NCBI GenBank assembly: GCA_019843655.1
Contig: JACDQD010000004.1
Span: 9,796,001-9,860,000 of the forward strand
Reading direction: 5' to 3'
Origin: Lethocerus indicus
Taxonomy: Eukaryota > Arthropoda > Insecta > Hemiptera > Belostomatidae
Length of the DNA stretch: 64,000 bases
The notes beneath the pieces are model-generated. The model made no database searches, had not been told where the DNA came from, and worked only from the letters and a program-made list of their open reading frames with translations. Below, piece by piece: positions 52,101 through 59,000 of the stretch. The position numbers were made by a program, and so were the translations under genes. Numbering within the stretch: position 1 is the first letter of the stretch; the number at the start of each line of letters is the position of its first letter.

Positions 52101-54860
52101 GTTTGACAGGTAATCGGCGTTATACTCGGATCCCTAACGGTTCAGTCCAATTCGATTATTAATACGGGCTTACCGTTCAAACCATTAACAGCCTCTGTCA
52201 GTTTCAAATTGGCATTATTTAGTTTGGCGGTGCCACAAGACATTTCTACAATTAATAAAACTCTTAGACTTGTGCCATTGTTTTCGGCTATGTAGTTATG
52301 ATAATACTATCATAATATCTTTTAATGTACTTTTTTGAGCATTGTACTCAATAATATATTCCATTCCCCTACCAATTATTTGGATTCTGAGGCGGAAAGT
52401 TTTATCTCTTATGAGATACGTATGAACGTTCTCGAAATATTTTTAAATGTAAACGAATTATCAATTAATTACCGTTAAATTGGCTTTTCACAGCGAAGGT
52501 TCACAATCAACGAGAAAACATCTTTTTTATACCTTTCTCTCATGCCGGAAACAAAATAACAGCGTTTTAGGATTGGGTGCACGGAAAATTGACACGGAAT
52601 TGAGATAATTCATAAATAATCATGAAGGTAAAATCTTTTGAGATTACTGTTTGTAGGCAGCCTTATTACTAAACGGTTTAGTGTTTTATATTTAAACTAC
52701 TTGTTCACAATTTGTTTAAAAACCTCGCGCGAAGTTGCGTATCACAACGCACATGGATCACACTTAAATACAACCGGGTAATTTTATGAAAAGGGAAGAT
52801 AGGTGCAGAAATTAAATGTCTCCAGGGAAGTCGCAATATAAATCCGAACATTTCAATAATACGAAACAAGTATGCTTACAAGTTGGAGTATTCGTGTTTT
52901 CACAAACAAAGTCGAAAATTGAATTCTAAGCGGAATAAAGATAGAGTAAAAATTGGTTTGAACAACAGTACAAACCTTTTGCAATAGGTTTCCGGAATGG
53001 AAATCAGTGTTCAACTGTATACCCCCAAGGTATCAACTATATACACGTATAATTGGAACAAGTTTATCAGCTCTTATCAGTATTTTAGAAGCAAGTATTG
53101 ATATCATTACGTTCGATAAATAATAACGCAATATTGTACTTTTGTTTCCCTGTACGATCATACCTGACGATTTGATAAATTAGAAGATAAGGAAAAACAT
53201 GACGTATTTCCAAATGGAAATCCCTTAGCTCGCAGAACTTCATAGTGGTGATATAAACGATTCTGTGAATGTCAAACGAAAAATACATACGTAATATAAA
53301 AAACGTAGGAGTACAACTGTATGTTAGCGGCCTCAGGATATATATTTCTATGTAATAATATTTCTTTTTCCCATCAGAAGAGTTTTATCCTGCGCTTCAC
53401 TTTCAGTACTCATCTTTATGTATGTATCTCACTCGGCATGTATTTTCTGTCACCCAAATAGCTATTGGTATGCAATTTAAAATGACTTGAATGAACACTA
53501 AATGCGCTTTATAACAGTACTTGGAATTCCTTAGATATTTCAGTGTCCAGCATAGAAAGCCAACACTCATTATCGCAGAATTATCTCTTCTAATAGATTC
53601 TTCTTTTGGATTGCATCTGAATAACGGACATCCAATACTAAGTCCAAAACATATATAAAATGACAGACATCAAAAATAGTCACGAAAAAAGACAAAGAAT
53701 AAACATTTAGAGATACCACTATGCTACCAAAGAAAATTTTGAACAGATTTTTAACTCTAGAAAATTAAAAATCCTCTTATTTGGCGTTTAAATTTATTAT
53801 AGAATCAATAACGTGAATGACTATTGCTATACATTATATCCGCGTTTTTGCCAAATCATCAGAAAGAATTCCGGAATAGAAATCGATATAGATATACTAA
53901 GTTCTCAAGGTAAAAATTAAAATATAGTGCCCATAACTATGAACGATTCTTTTTAATTAAGCTTGACCACTGACAATTGAATCCCTGCATCTGAACAATT
54001 CAAATCGTTTATCAAACTTAATACTTGACAGATTTTCCACCAGATGATGGAACATGAAGGTCTACAAAACTAATTGTTGATTTACAGTTTGTTATATTCG
54101 AACTTAATTTCGAACGTAGTTTCATATGAAATAACTCGAGGCAGTGACTATTATATAAGGTATTGAAAAATGGTCAGTCAGCAGTATTCATTCTTACTCG
54201 TGGTAATTACGAAGGTGCAGTAACCCGATGAAGCAATTATCAGTGGTATTGATTAACACAGTATATCATACCGCGTATATTTCGCAAATGTCAAATGAAT
54301 TTTATGCAATCTAAAAATTCTTATAACACTATGAGCTACGTAATATAAAGGTTACTTTTAACAGCCATCGATTTTTAGATACAAACCCCCATTTAGCTAC
54401 TATATCATTTTTATCACGAAATATTCCATATCATACTTATTCTGGTGTCTTAAATGGCGTTCTCGGGAACTAACAGAAATATATTCAAAAAATATCGAAC
54501 CTCCTCTTGTATCTTAAATCCCGAACCATCGTTGAAAATTTAATAAAGCCAATCAAAAATGGTACAGGCAAAGCGAAAAATAAATCGACGTCCGTTTCAT
54601 AACGGAAGTACAGCCCTTCCGTCCAACGAAATCGAGCTATTGTAACGAATAATAGGAGCGGCGTACGTGCATATCGCCCACATTCGGATGCAAACTTATG
54701 ACAACAATAATACCCCAAATTCTGGCATGACCGTATTCTAGAAACGGAACGTTCCACTAATAGCACGTTTCTCGATAGAACGTCAACGTATAAAGAAAAC
54801 ATGTAAGCTTGTTCTACTAGATAATCTACTGGCGGTAAGTCGTACTTACGTCAAAAGCAT
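11236..54860 (-). CDS. snu: ABCH-subfamily ABC half-transporter, snustorr-like (17 coding exons per transcript)
   Basis: ABCH proteins are arthropod ABCG-like half transporters; characterised members (fly Snustorr, a locust ABCH) deliver lipid to the cuticle barrier at the apical epidermal membrane. The exons join to 794 aa. NBD (about residues 70-310): Walker [10 protein letters not shown] (101-109), Q-loop MPQ (Q149), signature LSGGQQRR (200-207), Walker B LLILDEP (220-226), H-loop THY (H258). Permease: TM1 about 416-438, a long extracellular loop about 439-600 with Cys and N-glycosylation sequons, then five more predicted helices to LVLKFKRG and TAA. Exons: 54850-54860, 34519-34794, 21274-21433, 20588-20742, 19738-19845, 18838-18931, 18053-18223, 17574-17699, 17215-17357, 16884-17091, then either 16115-16292 or 14438-14615, then 13332-13447, 12799-12869, 12620-12708, 12284-12460, 11953-12039, 11236-11450. 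Family membership is certain; orthology to snu rather than another ABCH paralogue is inference. Related proteins are often named ABC transporter G family member 23/20. Confidence 0.93.
11953..12039 (-). CDS. snu: ABCH exon 16 (TM4/TM5)
   Basis: Encodes residues 695-724: [20 protein letters not shown], then FYPTLLLSG. Acceptor TTTTAG, donor GCG|GTTAGT, phase 1 to 1. Confidence 0.95.
12284..12460 (-). CDS. snu: ABCH exon 15 (TM3 and TM4)
   Basis: Encodes residues 636-695: [32 protein letters not shown] and [16 protein letters not shown]. Acceptor TTTAAG, donor TCG|GTAATT, phase 1 to 1. Confidence 0.95.
12620..12708 (-). CDS. snu: ABCH exon 14 (TM2)
   Basis: Encodes residues 606-636: [20 protein letters not shown], then [11 protein letters not shown]. 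Acceptor TTTTAG, donor CTG|GTGAGT, phase 2 to 1. Confidence 0.95.
12799..12869 (-). CDS. snu: ABCH exon 13
   Basis: Encodes residues 583-606: [20 protein letters not shown], the end of the loop and the start of TM2. Acceptor CTTCAG, donor AAC|GTAAGT, phase 0 to 2. Confidence 0.95.
13332..13447 (-). CDS. snu: ABCH exon 12
   Basis: Encodes residues 544-582: [19 protein letters not shown] to [10 protein letters not shown], still extracellular. Acceptor TTGCAG, donor CAG|GTAATT, phase 1 to 0. Confidence 0.95.
13448..14437 (-). other. ABCH intron 3' of exon 11b and other mid-size ABCH introns
   Basis: Introns at 11451-11952, 12870-13331, 13448-14437, 16293-16883, 18224-18837 and 18932-19737 are AT-rich without recognisable genes. 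The intron at 12870-13331 contains one diverged unit of the minisatellite found upstream of Vps51. Confidence 0.65.
14438..14615 (-). CDS. snu: ABCH exon 11b (second of two mutually exclusive exons)
   Basis: Encodes an alternative to residues 485-544: [20 protein letters not shown] to MRVWLDMS. It is 178 bp, phase 0 to 1, with acceptor CACATTTTAG and donor TCAA|GTAAGT, both better than those of 11a. It shares the sequon at residue 511 (NFT) and adds a second, NET, at residue 528. Using both copies would shift the frame by one base downstream. Confidence 0.93.
14616..16114 (-). other. Intron separating the two mutually exclusive exons
   Basis: 1.5 kb, AT-rich, no coding signal. The only striking content is the AT microsatellite near its upstream end. 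Both flanking splice sites are ordinary GT-AG, so U2/U12 incompatibility does not explain exclusivity; the intron is too long for steric exclusion. Confidence 0.75.
15954..16011. repeat. (AT)n microsatellite
   Basis: About 27 uninterrupted AT dinucleotides roughly 100 bp downstream (in transcript sense) of exon 11a. The tract is self-complementary on either strand and accounts for spurious Ile-Tyr repeat reading frames. Confidence 0.97.
16115..16292 (-). CDS. snu: ABCH exon 11a (first of two mutually exclusive exons)
   Basis: Encodes residues 485-544 of the extracellular loop: [20 protein letters not shown] to VKVWLDMS. It is 178 bp, phase 0 to 1, with donor TCCA|GTGAGT. Its acceptor AAATGAAG is preceded by a poor pyrimidine tract. 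It has one sequon, NYS at residue 511. Exon 11b has the same length, the same phases and 33 of 59 identical residues. Confidence 0.92.
16884..17091 (-). CDS. snu: ABCH exon 10 (TM1 and start of extracellular loop)
   Basis: Encodes residues 415-484: TM1 [20 protein letters not shown], then the start of the loop with sequons NCT and NDT and three cysteines likely to be disulfide-bonded. Acceptor CTGCAG, donor AAA|GTAAGT, phase 2 to 0. Confidence 0.96.
17215..17357 (-). CDS. snu: ABCH exon 9
   Basis: Encodes residues 368-415: a Cys-rich cytosolic stretch ([12 protein letters not shown]), then [16 protein letters not shown], the elbow before TM1. Acceptor CATTAG, donor GGG|GTATGT, phase 0 to 2. 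Confidence 0.93.
17574..17699 (-). CDS. snu: ABCH exon 8 (NBD-permease linker)
   Basis: Encodes residues 326-367, including ATLNWGKNN and [17 protein letters not shown]. Acceptor TTTGTAG. The donor GAG|GTTGTT is poor; an internal GTAAGG looks better but would break frame, which leaves room for alternative splicing here. Confidence 0.82.
18053..18223 (-). CDS. snu: ABCH exon 7 (end of NBD)
   Basis: Encodes residues 269-325: [33 protein letters not shown], then a linker ending NNISL. The donor TTTG|GTATAA is weak but gives the only in-frame join to exon 8. Phase 0 to 0. Confidence 0.88.
18838..18931 (-). CDS. snu: ABCH exon 6 (H-loop)
   Basis: Encodes residues 237-268, including [17 protein letters not shown] with the H-loop histidine. 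Acceptor TTACAG, donor ACT|GTAAGT, phase 2 to 0. Confidence 0.97.
19738..19845 (-). CDS. snu: ABCH exon 5 (signature, Walker B, D-loop)
   Basis: Encodes residues 201-237: [18 protein letters not shown], then [17 protein letters not shown]. The catalytic Glu (E225) and the signature are intact. Acceptor GTACAG, donor AGAG|GTGAAG, phase 2 to 2. Confidence 0.97.
19990..20100. mobile_element. Third foldback relative around hammerhead copy B
   Basis: TTTTTTCGAATTTCCGTCTCC on the left is an imperfect inverse of GGAGACAGAATATCGAAAAA on the right. The tail after the core (GACCAAAGGACGAGAGGAGA) is a diverged form of the arms at 51254-51305. Confidence 0.5.
20022..20050 (+). ncRNA. Hammerhead ribozyme-like core, copy B (degenerate)
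   Basis: CTGAAGA, a weak stem II region (TGGCGAGCATCC) and GAAACCGGTC are all present, so the catalytic core bases and palindromic stem III are intact. The flanks do not form the GCTA/TAGC stem I seen in copies A and C, and stem II has a mismatch. Inverted arms flank it (about 20003-20020 and 20070-20095). It is antisense to the ABCH gene, in the intron between exons 4 and 5. Confidence 0.5.
20588..20742 (-). CDS. snu: ABCH exon 4 (helical subdomain)
   Basis: Encodes residues 150-201: [18 protein letters not shown] to NRLVKNLS, the alpha-helical region leading into the signature. Acceptor TTTTCAG, donor AAG|GTAATG, phase 0 to 2. Confidence 0.96.
21274..21433 (-). CDS. snu: ABCH exon 3 (Walker A, Q-loop)
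   Basis: Encodes residues 96-149: [18 protein letters not shown] (Walker A) to GKRVGYMPQ (Q-loop). Acceptor CTTCAG, donor CAA|GTGAGT, phase 2 to 0. Confidence 0.97.
23296..23334 (+). repeat. Short dispersed repeat, copy 1
   Basis: Shares ATTCATGTTCTG, then TCGCGGAAACCTTC, with 57507-57554, 34 kb away. Confidence 0.45.
26594..26748 (+). repeat. Duplicated segment, copy 1
   Basis: Matches 27258-27407. Shared blocks are CAATACCTTTAATA, ATCTCGAATGTTTCA and GAGTCAACAAG, with about 650 bp between copies. It has no terminal inverted repeats or coding content. Confidence 0.75.
27258..27407 (+). repeat. Duplicated segment, copy 2
   Basis: Direct-repeat partner of 26594-26748 with moderate divergence, so the duplication is not recent. 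Confidence 0.75.
28680..28860. promoter_or_regulatory. CpG-rich island in ABCH intron 2
   Basis: GC and CpG content rise well above the surroundings, with pyrimidine-rich runs, and a plus-strand splice donor (GTCG|GTAAGA) follows at about 28850. This could be a promoter or first exon of a plus-strand non-coding RNA, an internal promoter or an enhancer; no protein is recognised. Confidence 0.3.
29492..29520 (+). ncRNA. Hammerhead ribozyme-like core, copy D (degenerate)
   Basis: CTGACGA, TGGCGCTATAGC and GAAACCGGTC occur in the right order and spacing. Stem II pairs poorly and no stem I pairing is seen. Antisense to ABCH in the 13-kb intron. Confidence 0.4.
31050..31143. repeat. (AAAT)n and (AT)n compound microsatellite
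   Basis: Two blocks of AAAT repeats separated by ATATATC, followed by more than 20 AT units. Confidence 0.95.
34519..34794 (-). CDS. snu: ABCH exon 2
   Basis: Encodes residues 4-96: an acidic/Ser-rich cytosolic leader, then [15 protein letters not shown], the start of the nucleotide-binding domain. Acceptor TTGTTGCAG, donor AAT|GTAAGT, phase 2 to 2. The acceptor just above the first ATG argues that the start codon lies in an upstream exon. Confidence 0.9.
36531..36575. repeat. (TG)n-(CG)n alternating purine-pyrimidine tract
   Basis: About nine TG units are followed, after one break, by CGCGCGCGCATGTGT and then TGCACACA. Long alternating TG/CG runs are the classical Z-DNA-prone sequence. Confidence 0.85.
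39010..39046 (-). ncRNA. Hammerhead ribozyme, copy C (matches the full minimal consensus)
   Basis: On the minus strand: GCTA, CTGAAGA, AGGC-GAGCA-GCC, GAA, ACCGGT, C, TAGC. This supplies every element of a minimal hammerhead: stem I (GCTA/TAGC), the CUGANGA box, a GGC/GCC stem II, the GAA box, an A15.1-to-U16.1 palindromic stem III that would pair in a dimer, and a GUC cleavage triplet. Hammerheads with very short stem III are established in Penelope-like elements and in retrozymes. It lies in the sense orientation of ABCH intron 1. Cleavage has not been shown. Confidence 0.75.
39401..39422 (+). ncRNA. Hammerhead remnant, copy E
   Basis: The sequence CGGAAGACGG then TGAAACCGGCC resembles the family core but differs at two essential positions (U4 of CUGANGA and U16.1 before the cleavage base), so it should be inactive. 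It faces copy C across a foldback. Confidence 0.4.
51163..51305. mobile_element. Short foldback (hairpin) element carrying hammerhead copy A
   Basis: Arms 51163-51214 and 51254-51305 are inverted repeats matching at 50 of 52 positions around a 39-bp loop that contains the CTGAAGA box and stem II. The arm sequence (ACCGGTCTAGC, CCAAACCAGCGAGAGGAGAC, AGAAACATCACGAAC) is also the tail of copies B and C. Confidence 0.7.
51229..51264 (+). ncRNA. Hammerhead ribozyme-like motif, copy A (one base missing)
   Basis: GCTA, CTGAAGA, TGGC-GAGCA-GCC, GAA, CCGGT, C, TAGC. It is identical in layout to copy C, with intact stem I and stem II, but the GAAA box is one A short, which probably abolishes or weakens activity. 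Antisense to ABCH. Confidence 0.6.
54850..54860 (-). CDS. snu: ABCH exon 1a (near first coding exon)
   Basis: The ATG at 54858-54860 opens ATG CTT TTG AC, followed by a consensus donor GTAAGT (phase 2). Joined to the acceptor at 34794 it gives [18 protein letters not shown] in frame. An in-frame TGA lies about ten codons upstream, so the reading frame truly starts here if this exon is used. The surrounding DNA is CpG-rich like a promoter. If this exon is wrong, translation could start at the ATG at 34767-34769 inside exon 2. Confidence 0.65.
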
Positions 54861-55207
54861 CGCGTCGTCTTTACGTCTTCCGCCCTGCACAGAAATTCAA
54901 CACACACACTCCCGCCGAGGGGTCTTTCGTTTCGCGTTTGAAAATTTCGCACTCGCGCTTATCGGTGGCTGCCAATTCGGTTTTACAGAAACGGTAGGAT
55001 AAAAGACAAGTTGGGCTGCCGGCGGCGACTCAAACCAGCAGCGGGATACTTGCTAGGCCGATAGTGCTGTGAGAGCTCTTGTCCGCAGGTCGGTGGGAAA
55101 CAGCCCGGGCAACGTTTAGGGCCTGTGGTGCTGCTCGCAAAGCCGAAAGCCTACTGACCGTACCCCAGACCGTCCTCCCTCCCACACCCATACGCCCTCT
55201 CCTTCCC

Positions 55208-55238
<31 letters not shown>

Positions 55239-55330
55239 GCCAGACCAAGAGCGCCCCTTTACGACTCGCTTCCCCACTCCCCCAAAGTAAATCCGCGAGG
55301 AGGAGGAAGAAGAGGGTGAGGTAGAGACAG
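54861..55330 (-). promoter_or_regulatory. Probable promoter and 5' UTR for ABCH exon 1a
   Basis: A GC- and CpG-rich block directly upstream (minus sense) of the exon 1a ATG. It contains an arthropod-type initiator TCAGT on the minus strand at 55153-55157 and a CT/GA tract at about 55209-55238 of the sort bound by GAGA-type factors. I see no TATA box. The exact start site is inference. Confidence 0.5.
55209..55238. repeat. (CT)n / (GA)n tract upstream of exon 1a
   Basis: Nearly pure CTCTCT runs interrupted by TTCT, giving GAGAGA on the minus (gene) strand. Confidence 0.9.
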
Positions 55331-55633
55331 TTTTGTTAAAATCGCTCACAAATCACTTTCACCTCCACAGTCCGATAAGTGCACCGGCAGAAATTCCAAC
55401 ATCTGACATTTACCAACGACTGATTTTATTATTTTGAAACATTTTTAGCTGTTTTATTGCCTGAACTGTTCAATAGAAAGAGTGACATTGATGTTGAAGT
55501 GGCACTAAATAGAGCAGAATTGAGGAGAACCACACTGGCTTTCCTCCTGTTCTTCTTTTAAATTTATTTTTGTGGTATGTTTAGATGACGTGTGAAATTA
55601 TGCGGAACAAAATAAAAAAGGAACAATCAGGAT

Positions 55634-55766
55634 ATTGTTGAAAATATGTATATGTAAATGGTCTTTCGCTACTTATCTAATATTGGTAACTACATAGTGA
55701 TCGTTAGCAGAATTCCTAATTGTGAAGCTAATCTACTTATTGATAAGTTGTTGTTTTACAACAAAA
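55634..55766 (+). repeat. Dispersed direct repeat, copy 1
   Basis: Matches 58886-59000: ATACTGGTA-like, CATAGTGATC, TAGCAGAATTCCT, ATTGTG and TTTTACAACAAAA occur in the same order. Probably a fragment of an unclassified interspersed repeat. Confidence 0.65.
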
Positions 55767-56364
55767 CACTATCAACAGATGTAACACTATCTATCATAAA
55801 TCTAATGTTTGACTTAACAAAATTTTATTAATACAAAAAAATTCCTAATGTAAAAATGCTAACATAAAGTTTAGTTATATGGTATTTTAGGTCGCATAGT
55901 CCCCTTCTATTAGTACTTCATTCGCTATCGTTGTTTGGCTTGGCATCGTTCTATCTTATCTTTTTAATTGCAATCATGCCAATATTATAAAATGATGCTC
56001 TTGTTCATTACATAGGAGTACTCATTGTAATAATAAAATAATATTTTATAGAGAATTGATGAACCTTCAGCACTTATAATCAGTTATAAAAAATCTGTTC
56101 CATTTGAACTAAATACGTGAATACCGTAGGATAAATCCCGATTGACCACTAGAAGTTCCATTATTAATTAATTTAATTCATTCCCCAATTCGCTCAATGA
56201 AACGTAATTTCACCTTTAAATTCCTTTGTTCACGGTTGACACGGATTTTACCATCACTACTGCATGTGTTATAATTAATCCTTAAGTTTGTTTTGAAATA
56301 TGCAATTCACGTCTTCGTTCAGCAGGTATTCCCATGACAGCAATTATCCGCATATTTACTTTAA

Positions 56365-56401
56365 ATACCTGTTTTCTGTTTTCTTAAAAGAAAACAGGTA
56401 T
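56365..56401. repeat. Perfect 13-bp inverted repeat
   Basis: Arms ATACCTGTTTTCT (56365-56377) and AGAAAACAGGTAT (56389-56401) are perfect inverses with an 11-base spacer. It could be a binding site or a small cruciform; it is not a bacterial-type terminator in this genome. Confidence 0.8.
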
Positions 56402-57506
56402 CCCGCGTTCCCTTAGCGTGCCGGCCATTGCACAACAACTTTACCGGCCTATCATCACGTACAAGAACACGGCTCGCCGATATCCGTGCAGGGCCTAAAT
56501 CAACGGAGGCTTATAAGTTCGGGCTATTGCAATTTAAATCGCCGCAAACGAAAACAATGGGCGGCCTAAGTAAATACATACCACGACTGCGGGACAGCTC
56601 CGAAACAGCCTTCGTGTGATAAGCCCATTATCCGGAGACAGAACAATGGTCACAGCAATTAAAAGTCCGAGTTATCAATTATTTAATAATTGTTCATTTA
56701 ATCTGGTGGCTCTCTCCATTATAGATTGCGAATGACAAGAACTTCGCCAACAATGCCATAACAAATAAGAAATTATTCAGAATTAACCTATCAAGTCTTT
56801 CAATACAATCTATTAGGAAATGTGGAATGTTTACGAGTCCAGATTTTGAGAGGTTAGGTTAATTTCTCCTTTTATTAAAAAAAAATTATGAATGTCGGTC
56901 TCTTCAATAAATCATTTTCAGACTCTATACGCTTAAAAAATATTTGTATTTAATACTTATATAATTAATATTGAATTAAGAAAACCTAAATAATTATAAT
57001 GTATAATTGTTCGACATTATTTCTTGTGTGATTGCCAATAATTTACATTGGAATATACGAGGTTCGCTTTAGTGCCAAAAAATTATTGAAGCCTCGAAAT
57101 TATCTACAGTGAGAGATTTCGTTTCTAAGGTTGAAAATATTAAATATAGAAAGGTTTATCGTGGAAGAGTCTAGTGGTAGCATAATATCAGTTGTGTAAT
57201 ATTTGTAACGTTATGACCAAATTTATTTCGAGGAGTCGAAACGTATGATACACCATTATCTTTTGTTACTCATACAACTTGAGTTCTACATAGAATATCT
57301 CGTCTATACTTTTATGACAGTGATCCACAATTTTGTCATGATCGAGCAGAGTAAAAAATAAGTTGAAGATTTGTTCGTTTTATCACTAACTACATCAACA
57401 CCCGGGAGGGCCCAGAACGAAAGGGTACAATCCCTTCGAATGTTTCCAAACAGGAAAAATCTTGGAATAGCAGGGTCAACCCCTGCCAACTGTGGTTTTT
57501 TTCACA

Positions 57507-57554
57507 GTATTACGGAAGTTATTGATAATTCATGTTCTGCTCGCGGAAACCTTC
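57507..57554 (+). repeat. Short dispersed repeat, copy 2
   Basis: Partner of 23296-23334. The flanks show only patchy similarity. Confidence 0.45.
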
Positions 57555-58885
57555 GCTAATTTGTTCGTTGTTATGTAGATAGGTTGGTTTGAATGTAAAG
57601 ATTGTAAGCTTCTTAAGTCAAATAATGTTTGAACGTACACGTTCTCGGTAGAGCATATATTGGAAGAGCCCAGATCTTTCTGGTCCTGCTCAGATCGAGA
57701 CATCTGGGCGTTGGAGCGGCCGAGCCATTGTCGCGCTAACAATGAATAAGCGCCAATTGTTGAGCGGACCTTGTTCTACTAAGTGTGCCATTTAAACCGG
57801 CTATTACACCGCCTCCTCCTCCGGGAACATCACGCCACTGAGCACCGGCAGACAGACATCACGCGTCTTATTTAGCAACAGCTCGTATTGTACGTTAAAG
57901 TAGGTTTTGGCTTCCTCCGTTGCGAAATGCCGCGACAGAGCTCGGTTCGCAGCTTTCTCCGCGGCGTACGTAAGAAATAGCGAGCATTAAATTCACATTT
58001 TCGTCAATAAAGGTCAGTAAAAAGACTGAATTCTGATCGCGTTGCTGGTTCTAAAAACTCAATGTATGCATGATTAAACACCAGACTAAAAAATTTGGCC
58101 AGCCTATAAAAAGAATGTATGCAATGGATTAACTACGACAGAAAAGTATTTTTTAAAAATTGAAATTATAAAGCTGTCATGGCATTTTTTTAAATTGAAA
58201 TACGTCAAATAATAGTCAACTCGCAAATGCAAATTGTATGCACATTACAATTCTAATATTATGCATTTATTATGACGCAGATTAGGTTTATTCTAAACAA
58301 GAATATATCTTATGTCTATTCTGCATTTTTAAAATTGCCGGACTGAACGTATAAATGGAATAGTTACGTCCCTTATAATTTTGCAAGTGAAAAGGCGTTT
58401 AACTAGAAAAAAGCCATCTTCTTGTCAACTAGCATATAATTTATGCTACAATTATTTTCGGATGGGGCTATCATTCTAACCCCAACCGTCAATGTGTTTT
58501 TAATTATAGCGCTAAACAATTAGCGGGGGCAACGCATGCAGGAATGCAGGTATGCTGGTGGAAAAAAATAAAAAACTACATTCATCAGTCTTTGCGCACA
58601 GTTAATGTCCTTCGAACCGTTCAAAAGGACCGCTGAAGAAGGTGAATTATTAGCATATTCATGAGGCAAATATTACAACAAAGTCCGGAGAAGGGCGACG
58701 CCAGTGAGACGTCAAGGTCGCATAGACAGGGAGAAGAAATTGCTATAATCAAATATTAAAAAACCGGTCTAATTTCATCATTTTGAAACGTGTGCTGCTT
58801 AGATCGTATCTATGATCCTGATGACCTACAAGTCAAATATTTCCATCGAATTAAATGGAAATTATGCAGAAAATCGGTACAATGT

Positions 58886-59000
58886 ATTGTCGAAAACATG
58901 TAAATGTTCCTTCAGCGCCGATCTAATACTGGTAAACATAGTGATCAGTAGCAGAATTCCTGATTGTGGAGACAATCTACTTTTGGTTTTACAACAAAAA
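58886..59000 (+). repeat. Dispersed direct repeat, copy 2
   Basis: Partner of 55634-55766, about 3.2 kb away, slightly shorter through small gaps. Confidence 0.65.

Larger units (their letters stand above)
34795..54849 (-). other. ABCH intron 1 (20.1 kb from exon 1a)
   Basis: No gene supported. It contains the two hammerhead foldbacks, a GT/CG alternating tract and several GC-richer patches (about 38.1-38.8, 40.7-41.0, 45.2-45.5, 50.7-50.95 and 51.4-51.65 kb) that could be regulatory elements or old insertions. Large first introns commonly hold enhancers, but nothing here proves that. Confidence 0.55.

Noticed and set aside
58757..58775. AAAACCGGTCTAA, resembling the hammerhead stem III and cleavage site
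   Set aside because: No CTGANGA box lies at the required distance upstream.
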